Positions 7,631 to 14,963 of a stretch of 21,712 bases of DNA are shown in pieces. Origin of the DNA: Odoribacter sp. UBA944 (GTDB taxonomy: Bacteria > Bacteroidota > Bacteroidia > Bacteroidales > Marinifilaceae); NCBI GenBank assembly GCA_002293375.1, contig DBDA01000014.1, forward strand, positions 18,121 to 39,832, given 5' to 3'. Both the position numbers and the translations under genes were made by a program. Numbering within the stretch: position 1 is the stretch's first letter; the number at the start of each line of letters is the position of its first letter. The notes below the pieces were generated by a model. The model was not told the origin of the DNA, did no database searches, and saw only the letters and a program-made list of their open reading frames with translations.

Positions 7631-8362
7631 ATGCCTGAAAAACATTACTTTGAACAGAGAGATTACGCAGAAAATTATCTGCTCGCCTACATCCGGAAAC
7701 ACCTCCCCGAACACCGGCCGGAAACCTTCCGGATCCTGCTTGCCGGTTGTGCGGAAGCAGGGGAGATCGAGGTATTGAGCAAGTATGGATATACTGTCAG
7801 CGGTTGCGATATTGCCCGGGAAAGAATAGCCTTGGGAAAAACATTGAATCCGGAAGCAGACATTTGCTGGGGAGACCTTACGGATCCTGCAAGTTGTCCG
7901 CAGGGACCTTTCGACCTGGTTGTACTGAGAGATGTTATCGAACACATCACCGACAAAGCCCAAGCGCTGAAAACCCTCAGCGGACTGTTGCGGGAAAACG
8001 GACATCTTTTCGTTACCTTTCCACTCAAATACTCTCCATACGCCGCCCACCAGCAAAACAGCAAACTCAAACACTACCTCTATCTGGGACTCTACCCGGC
8101 GGGAGTCATCCGAAAACTCGGGAAACGATACCGGCAAAACACCGGCGAAATGCTCTATTTAAAAAGAAATGCCCTCTCTTACCGTGCTTTCCGGAAATTG
8201 ATCAAAAAAGAGTTCACCTTCCGGGTAAAAGAGTTCTTTATCTTCCGGCCGATTTTCCGTTTGCGCTTTGATCTGCCGATCCTCCGAATGCCAAACCTCC
8301 CGGGAATACGGGAATTTGCATTGGGAGGCGAATTTTTACTGCAAAAAAAGAAGGCTGTCTAA
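7631..8362 (+). CDS. Class I SAM-dependent methyltransferase, specificity unknown
   Basis: This 243-residue protein has a Rossmann-type methyltransferase fold. Motif I appears as ILLAGCAEAGE (35-45, a variant of the GxGxG loop), the acidic ribose-binding residue as D60 in VSGCD, and the post-I region as FDLVVLRDVIEHI (94-106), the usual form of methyltransferase type 11/12 domains. The basic C-terminal half has several F/R-rich stretches (REFRKLIKKEF-like) and no membrane helix. The ATG at 7631 is preferred over an in-frame TTG at 7613, which sits at the edge of the tRNA terminator. Substrate is not deducible. No promoter of its own is seen. Confidence 0.85.
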   Translation: MPEKHYFEQRDYAENYLLAYIRKHLPEHRPETFRILLAGCAEAGEIEVLSKYGYTVSGCDIARERIALGKTLNPEADICWGDLTDPASCPQGPFDLVVLRDVIEHITDKAQALKTLSGLLRENGHLFVTFPLKYSPYAAHQQNSKLKHYLYLGLYPAGVIRKLGKRYRQNTGEMLYLKRNALSYRAFRKLIKKEFTFRVKEFFIFRPIFRLRFDLPILRMPNLPGIREFALGGEFLLQKKKAV

Positions 8363-8388
8363 AAAGTGAAATTTAAGCAGCCTCTTTT
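8347..8388 (+). terminator. Hairpin overlapping the methyltransferase stop codon
   Basis: GGCTG (8353-8357) pairs with CAGCC (8378-8382), and flanking AAAAGAA/TCTTTT pairs extend the stem with one bulge. The 20-base loop contains the stop codon, and TCTTTTC follows. It probably acts as a terminator. Its arms resemble the ends of the fold-back repeats at 8398-8526 and 19480-19642. Confidence 0.6.
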
Positions 8389-8397
8389 CTTATTCCC

Positions 8398-8526
8398 AAG
8401 AAGTGTTCAAAAACGCTTAGCTGCAAAGCCGCTGATTTTCAGGCGGACGGGAGCATACTAACGTATGTGACCGACGACTGATAAATCAAGCAATGAAGCA
8501 GATAAGTGATTTTTGGACAGCTTCTT
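8398..8526. repeat. Long imperfect fold-back repeat between convergent genes
   Basis: About 129 bp forms one long imperfect hairpin. The outer ends are AAGAAG (8398) and CTTCTT (8521-8526). Next come GTGTTCAAAAACG against TGATTTTTGGACAGC, then CTTAGCTGC against GCAGATAAG, then CTGATTTTCAG against CTGATAAATCA. The apex is CATAC (8454-8458), TAAC, GTATG (8463-8467). The right end includes the stop codon of the minus-strand gene. It sits between convergent genes and could end transcripts from both sides. Confidence 0.8.
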
Positions 8527-9286
8527 AATCGTCAAAACCCGGCCGCTTGAAACTCATCGCAGCAGGGAATTGCTTTAAGATCTCTCCCCGCAATTCGGAG
8601 AGGATGAGCAGCAAATGTCGGGCTTCCCGTGCCAGAATCGGCAAAAGCTCCTTCAATGCCTGCCACGCCTGTTCGGATTGTTCTATCGACAAAAGTGCCA
8701 CTTTGGCGGATCCGTTGCCATCCAACCCTAAATTCCCAGCCGTTTCCCCTTTTTGATTGTGGTGGTGATCATATATCGCCCGCCTGAGTTTCGGATTTAT
8801 CACATCCAGCTGCCAGTCAACAACTTCTGTAGCAACAGTAACCGCATCGGCTTTTTTCCGCTCCGACTCCGACAGGTCATCCAAGGCGCTGTATGCTTCC
8901 TCCAGGGAGTGCTCCGCCCAGGCCTCGTACACCAATGAGATCCGGAGGATATCCAACATGCCGATGCTATACTCCGTGTCCGGTTCCTCCTCTTCTCGCT
9001 CTTCCTCATCTTCCTCCTCTCCAAGGGGATCTGGAAAAAGTTTCTGAAATGTGCCTCCTGCCTCTCCGGAGCATAGGTATCTCCGGATCTGTTCCCACAA
9101 CGGAAGCGGATCTTGCAAGATCTGTTCCAACGGCAACTCCTCCCCTGTCTCCTCCGCTTTTTTTTCCAACCGGTAACTGAGGCACGAGTTACAAAACCGG
9201 CACTTTTCGCACCAACGGTCGCAATAGTTGTAAATATCCGGAATTAAACCGGCCTTCAACAAGTCTTCTCGGTTGTTTTCCACCAC
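8525..9286 (-). CDS. Cys-rich acidic protein of unknown function
   Basis: I do not recognise a family for this 253-residue protein. The N-terminus has a tight cysteine cluster, C22-x3-C26-x2-C29-x2-C32-x2-C35, which could bind zinc or an iron-sulfur cluster. A very acidic stretch (GEEEDEEEREEEEPD, about 88-102) separates it from a helical C-terminal domain with DHHHN near 172, another possible metal ligand site. No signal peptide or membrane segment is seen. The start is a GTG (9286; a second GTG follows directly); there is no ATG near. It begins 15 bases after the tex stop and in the same frame, so it is almost certainly co-transcribed with tex. Confidence 0.8.
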   Translation of the reverse strand: MVENNREDLLKAGLIPDIYNYCDRWCEKCRFCNSCLSYRLEKKAEETGEELPLEQILQDPLPLWEQIRRYLCSGEAGGTFQKLFPDPLGEEEDEEEREEEEPDTEYSIGMLDILRISLVYEAWAEHSLEEAYSALDDLSESERKKADAVTVATEVVDWQLDVINPKLRRAIYDHHHNQKGETAGNLGLDGNGSAKVALLSIEQSEQAWQALKELLPILAREARHLLLILSELRGEILKQFPAAMSFKRPGFDD

Positions 9287-9301
9287 CCTACTCTTTTTTT
9301 G

Positions 9302-11437
9302 TTATTCCACCTGCCGGATGGAGAGACTAATCCGCCGGCGCTCCCGATCTACCTGCATCACCTTGACCCGCAACTGCTGGTGCAATGCCAACACCTCCGC
9401 CGGGTTGGCGATGTACCGGTCGGCGATCTCCGAAATGTGCACCAATCCGTCCTGCTTCACACCGATGTCCACAAAGGCCCCAAAATTGGTAATATTGGTT
9501 ACTATGCCCGGCAATACCATCCCTTCCTGCAAATCCTCTATCTTTGTAATCCCGTCGGCAAAAGCGAACACCTTCGCCACAGAACGAGGATCCCGCCCCG
9601 GTTTTTTCAACTCCTCCCGGATATCCTTCAGGGTAGGCAACCCTGTCTTTTCCGTAACGTAACGAGCCAGTTCGATCCGGTCGCACAGCGCCGTATTCCC
9701 GATCAATTCTTCGACCTTTACACCCAAGTCCGCCGCCATTTTTTCTACTACCGGATAGGACTCCGGGTGTACGGCCGAATTGTCCAAGGGGTTTTCCGCC
9801 CCAGCGATCCGGAGGAATCCGGCACACTGTTCATACGCCCTGGCGCCCATTCGTTTTACCTTCTTCAACTCGTTCCGGGAACGGAAAGCACCATTCTCCC
9901 GGATATACTCCTCCACGTTTTCCGCCAGCGCCGGCCCCAGGCCGGATACGTACCGCAACAGGTAACGACCGGCCGTATTGACATTTACGCCCACGTTGTT
10001 CACACAGGATTCCACCACCCGCTCCAGACTCTCTTTCAATTTTTGTTGGTCTACATCGTGCTGGTACTGTCCCACCCCGATGGATTTGGGCTCGATCTTT
10101 ACTAATTCTGCCAACGGGTCCATTAGACGGCGGCCTATGGAGACCGCTCCACGCACCGTTACGTCGTATTGCGGGAACTCCTCCCGGGCAACCGGCGAAG
10201 CGGAATAGACCGACGCCCCGTTTTCGCTGACCACAAATACCTGTACCTCCCGGTCAAAACGAAGGCTTTGGACAAAAGTTTCCGTCTCCCGGCCGGCCGT
10301 TCCGTTCCCAATGGCAATCGCCTCTATCTGATACATTTCCACCAAATGGGCCATCTTGGCAGCAGCCTGCCTGTACTCGCTCCACGGCGGGTGGGGATAA
10401 ATGTTTTCGTTGTGCAACAGATGGCCGGTTTCATCCAAGCAGACCACTTTACAACCGGTACGGAAACCGGGGTCCATGGCCAATATCCGTTTGCTTCCCA
10501 AAGGCGGGGCCAGCAAAAGTTGGCGCAGGTTCTCCGCAAAAACACGGATGGCCTCTTCGTCTGCTTTTCGTTTGGACACTCCCATGTACTCTGTTTCGAT
10601 GGAAGGAAACAACAACCGTTTATAGGAGTCGCCTACGGCTTCCCGTACCTGTGCAGCGCTCTCCGTCCGTCCCGTAACGAACAGTTTTTCCAATCCGTCC
10701 GTCGCCGCTTCGTGCCCCACCGTCAATGTCACCTTCAAAATGCCTTCGCTCTCTCCTCTCCGAATGGCCAGCATCCGGTGCGACGGGCAGCGCCGGAGAG
10801 ACTCGCTGTAATCAAAGTAATCCCGGTATTTTTCGCCTTCGGCCTCTTTTCCTTTTACGACCTGCGAACGGACCACACCCTCTTTCTCCACCTGCCGGCG
10901 GGCCAGGTTCCGCGCCTTCTCGTTTTCATTTACCCACTCGGCCACAATATCCCGGGCCCCTTGCAACGCCTCCCCTTCGTTTTTTACCTCTCCTTTGACA
11001 AAAGGCGCCGCTTTCAGCGCCACATCTCCATATTCCTGCCGGAACAACCAATGCGCCAGCGGTTCCAGTCCTTTTTCCCGGGCTTTCGAAGCGCGCGTCT
11101 GTTTTTTGGGTTTGTAAGGCAGATAAATATCCTCTAATAGTCTAATATCCAAACACTCCCGGATTTGCTTTTCCAACTGCGGAGTGAGTTTTTCCTGTTG
11201 TCCGATGGACTCCAGCACCGCTCTTTTCCGTTTTTCCAACTCTTTGTACTGCTCGTACAACGCTTTCAGATCGCCAATGATCACTTCGTCCATGCTGCCG
11301 GTCAACTCTTTTCGGTAACGGGCAATAAAGGGGATGGTAGCCCCCTCGTCCAACAGCCCCAGCAAGTTGCGGATGTACCGCCCCTCTTTTCCTGAACGGC
11401 CGGCCAAAAAAGATATGGGATCCGTAAAATATTCCAT
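9302..11437 (-). CDS. tex: Tex-family RNA-binding transcription accessory protein
   Basis: This 711-residue cytoplasmic protein has the whole Tex layout: an N-terminal helical region beginning FLAGRSGKEGRYIRNLLGLLDEGATIPFIARYRKE, then a YqgF/RNase H-like domain from about 320 (KRILAMDPGFRTG), helix-hairpin-helix motifs around 490-555 (YVSGLGPALAENVEEY and KRMGARAYEQCAGFLRI), and an S1 RNA-binding domain at 639-711 (GMVLPGIVTNITNFGAFVDIG). Tex proteins bind nucleic acid and are linked to transcription and stress; the exact reaction is not settled. The ATG at 11437 fits the family length. It has its own promoter and is followed by the Cys-rich gene. Confidence 0.97.
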   Translation of the reverse strand: MEYFTDPISFLAGRSGKEGRYIRNLLGLLDEGATIPFIARYRKELTGSMDEVIIGDLKALYEQYKELEKRKRAVLESIGQQEKLTPQLEKQIRECLDIRLLEDIYLPYKPKKQTRASKAREKGLEPLAHWLFRQEYGDVALKAAPFVKGEVKNEGEALQGARDIVAEWVNENEKARNLARRQVEKEGVVRSQVVKGKEAEGEKYRDYFDYSESLRRCPSHRMLAIRRGESEGILKVTLTVGHEAATDGLEKLFVTGRTESAAQVREAVGDSYKRLLFPSIETEYMGVSKRKADEEAIRVFAENLRQLLLAPPLGSKRILAMDPGFRTGCKVVCLDETGHLLHNENIYPHPPWSEYRQAAAKMAHLVEMYQIEAIAIGNGTAGRETETFVQSLRFDREVQVFVVSENGASVYSASPVAREEFPQYDVTVRGAVSIGRRLMDPLAELVKIEPKSIGVGQYQHDVDQQKLKESLERVVESCVNNVGVNVNTAGRYLLRYVSGLGPALAENVEEYIRENGAFRSRNELKKVKRMGARAYEQCAGFLRIAGAENPLDNSAVHPESYPVVEKMAADLGVKVEELIGNTALCDRIELARYVTEKTGLPTLKDIREELKKPGRDPRSVAKVFAFADGITKIEDLQEGMVLPGIVTNITNFGAFVDIGVKQDGLVHISEIADRYIANPAEVLALHQQLRVKVMQVDRERRRISLSIRQVE

Positions 11438-11487
11438 GGTGTGTGTATTGTCGGCAGTGCCGTTTCCGGCACCATATTTTCGAGGGA

Positions 11488-11495
11488 CAAAGATA
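11488..11495 (-). promoter_or_regulatory. -7 element of the tex promoter
   Basis: On the minus strand TATCTTTG (11495-11488) matches TAnnTTTG about 50 bases before the tex ATG. No clear -33 is seen. The lolD-like gene has the identical octamer on the other strand 22 bp away. Confidence 0.65.
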
Positions 11496-11516
11496 CAAGT
11501 TCCGGAGTTTATTCTC

Positions 11517-11524
11517 TATCTTTG
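11517..11524 (+). promoter_or_regulatory. -7 element of the ABC ATPase promoter
   Basis: TATCTTTG followed by CGG matches TAnnTTTG, 22 bases before the ATG at 11546. No good -33 is seen at the expected spacing. The short leader would leave little room for other signals. Confidence 0.7.
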
Positions 11525-11545
11525 CGGAACATAATTCGTCAGGTC

Positions 11546-12214
11546 ATGATCCGGGTGGAAGGCATTCAGAAAAGTTACGGGGAGTTAGCCGTATTGAAAG
11601 GGATAGACCTGTTGGTCCGCGAAAAGGAGATCGTCTCCATCAGCGGGGCCAGCGGGGCTGGAAAAACTACGCTCCTGCAGATTATCGGGACCCTGGACCG
11701 CCCAGACAGTGGCGAGGTTTGGTACGGAGATACCCGCCTCTCTTCGCTTTCGGCCGGAAAATTGGCCGCCTTCCGGAACCACCACATCGGTTTTGTCTTT
11801 CAGTTTCACCACTTGTTACCGGAATTTACAGCCCTGGAAAATGTCTGCATGCCCGGATGGATCAAAGGGATGTCGAAAAAGGAGGCCGAAAAGAGAGCGG
11901 CCGGTCTGCTGGAACTGCTGGGGCTCCAGGAACGTCTCTCCCACAAGCCGAACGAATTGTCCGGAGGTGAACAGCAACGGGTTTCCGTGGCCCGGGCGTT
12001 GATGAACAGCCCGAAAGTGATCCTGGCGGACGAACCTTCCGGCAATTTAGACACAGCTACCAAAGGGGAGTTGCACCGCCTCTTCTTTTCGCTCCGGGAC
12101 GAGCTGGGACAAACCTTTGTTATTGTTACACACGATACCGAATTGGCCAGTATGTCAGACCGGCAGGTGCAAATGAAAGACGGGGTCATTTTACCGGAAA
12201 ATTCAATGATCTGA
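11546..12214 (+). CDS. lolD: LolD-like lipoprotein-release ABC transporter ATPase
   Basis: This 222-residue cytoplasmic ABC ATPase is of the LolD/MacB type. LolD drives the LolCE membrane proteins that release lipoproteins from the inner membrane. Visible motifs are Walker A GASGAGKT (34-41), Q-loop FQFHHLLPEF (85-94), signature LSGGEQQR (138-145), Walker B VILADEPSGNLD (158-169) and H-loop VTHD (194-197). The ATG at 11546 is chosen over an upstream frame opening at 11441, which lies before the promoter. No membrane partner is in the window, so the LolD call rests on the ATPase sequence; a role with another MacB-type permease is possible. Confidence 0.87.
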   Translation: MIRVEGIQKSYGELAVLKGIDLLVREKEIVSISGASGAGKTTLLQIIGTLDRPDSGEVWYGDTRLSSLSAGKLAAFRNHHIGFVFQFHHLLPEFTALENVCMPGWIKGMSKKEAEKRAAGLLELLGLQERLSHKPNELSGGEQQRVSVARALMNSPKVILADEPSGNLDTATKGELHRLFFSLRDELGQTFVIVTHDTELASMSDRQVQMKDGVILPENSMI

Positions 12215-12226
12215 AAAAAAATCCTA

Positions 12227-12255
12227 TTGTTTGTCCTGATTTATTTTTATCTTTG
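12227..12255 (+). promoter_or_regulatory. Promoter of the FKBP pair
   Basis: TTG (12227-12229), an 18-base spacer, then TATCTTTG (12248-12255) fit the Bacteroidota promoter. It lies 45 bases before the first FKBP ATG. Confidence 0.75.
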
Positions 12256-12300
12256 CACGATTTTTCTGCCCGAAGGGGACATGTACATAAAAATAATTGA

Positions 12301-12903
12301 ATGAATTTTACTGATCATCTTGACAAAGTAAGCTACTCCCTCGGACTGAGCATTGCCAGCAATCTGATCTCTTCGGGAGTAACCACACTGAATGCAGAAG
12401 CATTTACCGAAGCGATCGCCACGGTTTTCGCCGGAAAAACTCCGGAGATGACTCCGGAAGAAGCCAACAAAATCTTGCAAGCGCATTTTGAAAAATTGGA
12501 AGCGGCCCGTGGGAGCGAAGCCCAGAGTGCCGGAAAAAAATTCCTGGCGGAGAACCAATCCAAAGAAGGGGTAGTCACGCTGCCGAGCGGCCTGCAATAC
12601 AAGGTGCTTACAGCCGGGAAAGGCCCAAAACCCAAAGCCCATGATACGGTTAAATGCCACTACGAGGGGAGATTGATCAACGGTGCTGTTTTTGATTCTT
12701 CAATCCGCAGGAATGAACCGGCCGAATTCCCGGTAAACGGCGTGATCGCCGGATGGGTGGAAGCACTTCAATTGATGAATACCGGTTCCAAGTGGCAACT
12801 GTATATCCCCTCAGATCTGGCGTACGGCTCCCGGGGAGCGGGACAGAGCATCGGACCGAATGAAACCCTCATTTTTGATGTAGAACTGTTGGACATCGTA
12901 TAG
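12301..12903 (+). CDS. FKBP-type peptidyl-prolyl isomerase, cytoplasmic
   Basis: This 200-residue protein is a FklB/Mip-like FKBP. A helical N-terminal domain (1-80), which in relatives forms a dimer, precedes an FKBP catalytic domain (about 96-200) with VKCHYEGRLINGAVFDSS, VIAGWVEALQLM and SDLAYGSRGAG. No signal peptide is present, so it probably acts in the cytoplasm on prolyl bonds of folding proteins. It is the first gene of a run with a second FKBP 48 bases downstream that looks like a tandem duplicate sent to the envelope. Confidence 0.93.
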   Translation: MNFTDHLDKVSYSLGLSIASNLISSGVTTLNAEAFTEAIATVFAGKTPEMTPEEANKILQAHFEKLEAARGSEAQSAGKKFLAENQSKEGVVTLPSGLQYKVLTAGKGPKPKAHDTVKCHYEGRLINGAVFDSSIRRNEPAEFPVNGVIAGWVEALQLMNTGSKWQLYIPSDLAYGSRGAGQSIGPNETLIFDVELLDIV

Positions 12904-12951
12904 ATCACTTCAAAAACAATCATTTATCCATATTTTAAAACCAAAGAAAAA

Positions 12952-13647
12952 ATGAACTCAAAACAGATCTTATTGATTTTTGCAGCAGGGGTTCTCATGT
13001 TGAGCAGTTGCTGCAACAACGTGAACTCTACCAAGGCTTCTCTGAAAACGGAAAGCGACACGGCTTGTTACTACCTGGGATTTTTGTACGGAAGCGACCT
13101 AACTCGGGCCGGTATAAAAGAACCGAACATGGCTGTCGTTGTAGCCGGCATGAACAGCGCTATCCAGAAAACGGATACGATCGACCAGTATACCATCCAG
13201 ATTTTCCTGAGTCAATATCTGGAAAAATTGGCAAAAAAACAGGGGGAAGAAAACCGGATCAAAGGCGAAAATTTCCTGAAAGAGAACCTGACGAAAGAGG
13301 GGGTGGATACATTGTCTGACGGGATCCAGTACAAAGTACTGGTGGCCGGAGAAGGCCCCAAACCGACAGCAACCGACGTGGTGAAAGTACACTACAAAGG
13401 CTCCCTGATCGACGGAACGGAGTTTGATGCTTCCAGGGAAGAACCTGCGCAATTTTCTCTGAACCAGGTTATTCCTGGATGGGGCAAAGCCATTTCGCAA
13501 ATGCCCGTAGGTTCCAAATGGATCATTTATATCCCTAGTGATCTGGCTTATGGCTCAAGAGGCTATGGACCGATCGGATCGAACGAAACCCTGATTTTTG
13601 AAGTTGAATTGTTGGAGATTGTTCCCCAAACTGCTCCCACAAACTAA
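12952..13647 (+). CDS. FKBP-type peptidyl-prolyl isomerase, lipoprotein
   Basis: This 231-residue FKBP has a lipoprotein signal, MNSKQILLIFAAGVLMLSSC, with lipobox LSSC and Cys20 as the lipidation site, so it should be anchored in the envelope. After a helical N-terminal region it ends in an FKBP domain (VKVHYKGSLIDGTEFDAS, VIPGWGKAISQM, SDLAYGSRGYGPIG). The order and motifs match the upstream FKBP, which marks a tandem duplication with later divergence, mainly in the N-terminus. Its role is presumed periplasmic protein folding. It is probably transcribed with its neighbours: 48 bp from the first FKBP and 22 bp from the DUF3127 gene. Confidence 0.94.
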   Translation: MNSKQILLIFAAGVLMLSSCCNNVNSTKASLKTESDTACYYLGFLYGSDLTRAGIKEPNMAVVVAGMNSAIQKTDTIDQYTIQIFLSQYLEKLAKKQGEENRIKGENFLKENLTKEGVDTLSDGIQYKVLVAGEGPKPTATDVVKVHYKGSLIDGTEFDASREEPAQFSLNQVIPGWGKAISQMPVGSKWIIYIPSDLAYGSRGYGPIGSNETLIFEVELLEIVPQTAPTN

Positions 13648-13669
13648 TTTTTAGCAGAAAAACGCCTGT

Positions 13670-14044
13670 ATGAACTACGAAATTACCGGAAAACTGATCC
13701 ATAAGGAGGATACACAGCACATCAGCGACCGATTCCAGAAAAGGGAATTTGTGATCGAAGTGGAGAACGACAAAAATCCGCAATGGAATGAATTTGTCAA
13801 GATCCAATTGGTACAGGACCGTTGCGACCTGCTTGAAAATATCACCCTCAACGAAAATATAAAGGTATATTTCAATGTACGCGGACGGAAATGGGAAAAC
13901 AAGGGACAGATCTCTTACTTTACCAATCTGGAAGGGTGGAGGATCGAAAAGTTGCAACCGCAAACTCAGACCGCCCCTCCGGTACCGGAATACATGGTGG
14001 AAGACATTCCTCCCATGCCGGAAGCCGATGACCTTCCGTTCTGA
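13670..14044 (+). CDS. DUF3127 protein with SSB-like acidic tail
   Basis: This 124-residue protein belongs to DUF3127, a Bacteroidota family with an OB-fold-like core (MNYEITGKLIHKEDTQ through YFTNLEGWRIEKL, about 1-100). The C-terminus is proline-rich then acidic and ends PEADDLPF, closely like the DDIPF tail with which single-stranded DNA-binding proteins recruit DNA-repair partners. This suggests nucleic-acid binding or an SSB-type interaction, but it is an inference. The start is 22 bases after the lipoprotein FKBP stop, so co-transcription is likely. A strong terminator follows. Confidence 0.85.
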   Translation: MNYEITGKLIHKEDTQHISDRFQKREFVIEVENDKNPQWNEFVKIQLVQDRCDLLENITLNENIKVYFNVRGRKWENKGQISYFTNLEGWRIEKLQPQTQTAPPVPEYMVEDIPPMPEADDLPF

Positions 14045-14070
14045 CACGGCGTATTTTTGCACAGTTACAA

Positions 14071-14100
14071 GAAAAGCCGGCTTTTGCAAGCCGGCTTTTC
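14071..14100. terminator. Bidirectional terminator between DUF3127 and cvfB-like genes
   Basis: GAAAAGCCGGCTT (14071-14083) pairs perfectly with AAGCCGGCTTTTC (14088-14100) around TTGC. T-rich DNA lies at both ends, and convergent genes end on each side (14044 plus, 14116 minus). Confidence 0.9.
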
Positions 14101-14115
14101 TATTTCCTTTGCTGC

Positions 14116-14955
14116 TTATTCTTCCGGAAGCAAGCGGATCTCGTTCTCTCCGATCTCGATCACTCCCTGTTTGTAGAGAGCCCCGAGCGCTTTTTTATAG
14201 TTTTTTTTGCTGCATCCGAAAATGTTGTAAATGATCTCCGGAGCGGTTTTGTCCGAAATATCCAGTACCCCTCCGTTGTCTTTGATTTTTTCCAGTATCT
14301 TCCGGGTGAGGGGATCGACTTGTACGTACCCTCCCTGTTGCAGCACTACATCGATCTTCCCATCCGGACGCACCTCTCGGATAAACGCTTTCAGTTTCTG
14401 CCCCGGACGGAGCGGCTGGAATACTTCGTTCCGGTAAATCAATCCCCAATGGGCATTGTTGATGATGACAGTAAAACCCAGGTCGGAAGGACGGGCGATC
14501 AACACATCAACCGCTTCTCCCGGTTCATACGCTGCAACGGTTTTTCCTAAGTATTTTTCCACCTTTTCGGTTGCCACGATCCGGTCCGTCTCGTCGTCCA
14601 GATAGGCATACACCAAATAGGACCTTCCCTCCGTCATGCGGTCCCGCTGTTCCCGGAAAGGCACCAACAGATCTTTGCGCAATCCCCAATCGAGGAAAGC
14701 ACCGATGGAAGTTATCGCCACCACCTTCATCACGGCAAATTCGCCCACCGCAATGTGCGGGGTTTCCGTCGTCGCAACGATACGGTCTTCGGAATCAAAA
14801 TAGACAAAGACCCGGAGTTCATCGCCCGGGAAACAGTTTTGAGGAACATACTCGTTGGGGAGCAGGATCTCTCCACGCTCCTCCCCGTCTAAGTATAATC
14901 CGAAGTCCACCGCTTTCACGACTGTGAGGGTGTTGTATTTTCCCAATGCTATCAT
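14116..14955 (-). CDS. CvfB-like S1 RNA-binding protein
   Basis: This 279-residue protein matches the CvfB layout: three successive S1-like beta-barrels (about 1-65, 70-130 and 140-210; for example GYNTLTVVKAVDFGLYLDGE-type and VVAITSIGAFLDWGLRKDLLVPF) and a C-terminal winged-helix domain (LDISDKTAPEIIYNIFGCSKKNYKKALGALYKQGVI). In Staphylococcus the family regulates virulence genes and binds RNA. Here an RNA-linked regulatory role is inferred. The start ATG (14955) lies 8 bp after the large oxidoreductase, so it is co-transcribed with that gene. No signal peptide is present. Confidence 0.87.
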   Translation of the reverse strand: MIALGKYNTLTVVKAVDFGLYLDGEERGEILLPNEYVPQNCFPGDELRVFVYFDSEDRIVATTETPHIAVGEFAVMKVVAITSIGAFLDWGLRKDLLVPFREQRDRMTEGRSYLVYAYLDDETDRIVATEKVEKYLGKTVAAYEPGEAVDVLIARPSDLGFTVIINNAHWGLIYRNEVFQPLRPGQKLKAFIREVRPDGKIDVVLQQGGYVQVDPLTRKILEKIKDNGGVLDISDKTAPEIIYNIFGCSKKNYKKALGALYKQGVIEIGENEIRLLPEE

Positions 14956-14963
14956 GCTCTCTT

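Noticed and set aside
9299..11137. Long plus-strand frames (268 and 322 codons) opposite tex
   Set aside because: They are the antisense of a strongly conserved gene, and their composition reflects the complementary codons of Tex.
11441..11545. N-terminal extension of the ABC ATPase
   Set aside because: It would begin before the promoter (11517-11524) and adds residues with no ABC homology; the ATG at 11546 fits the family.
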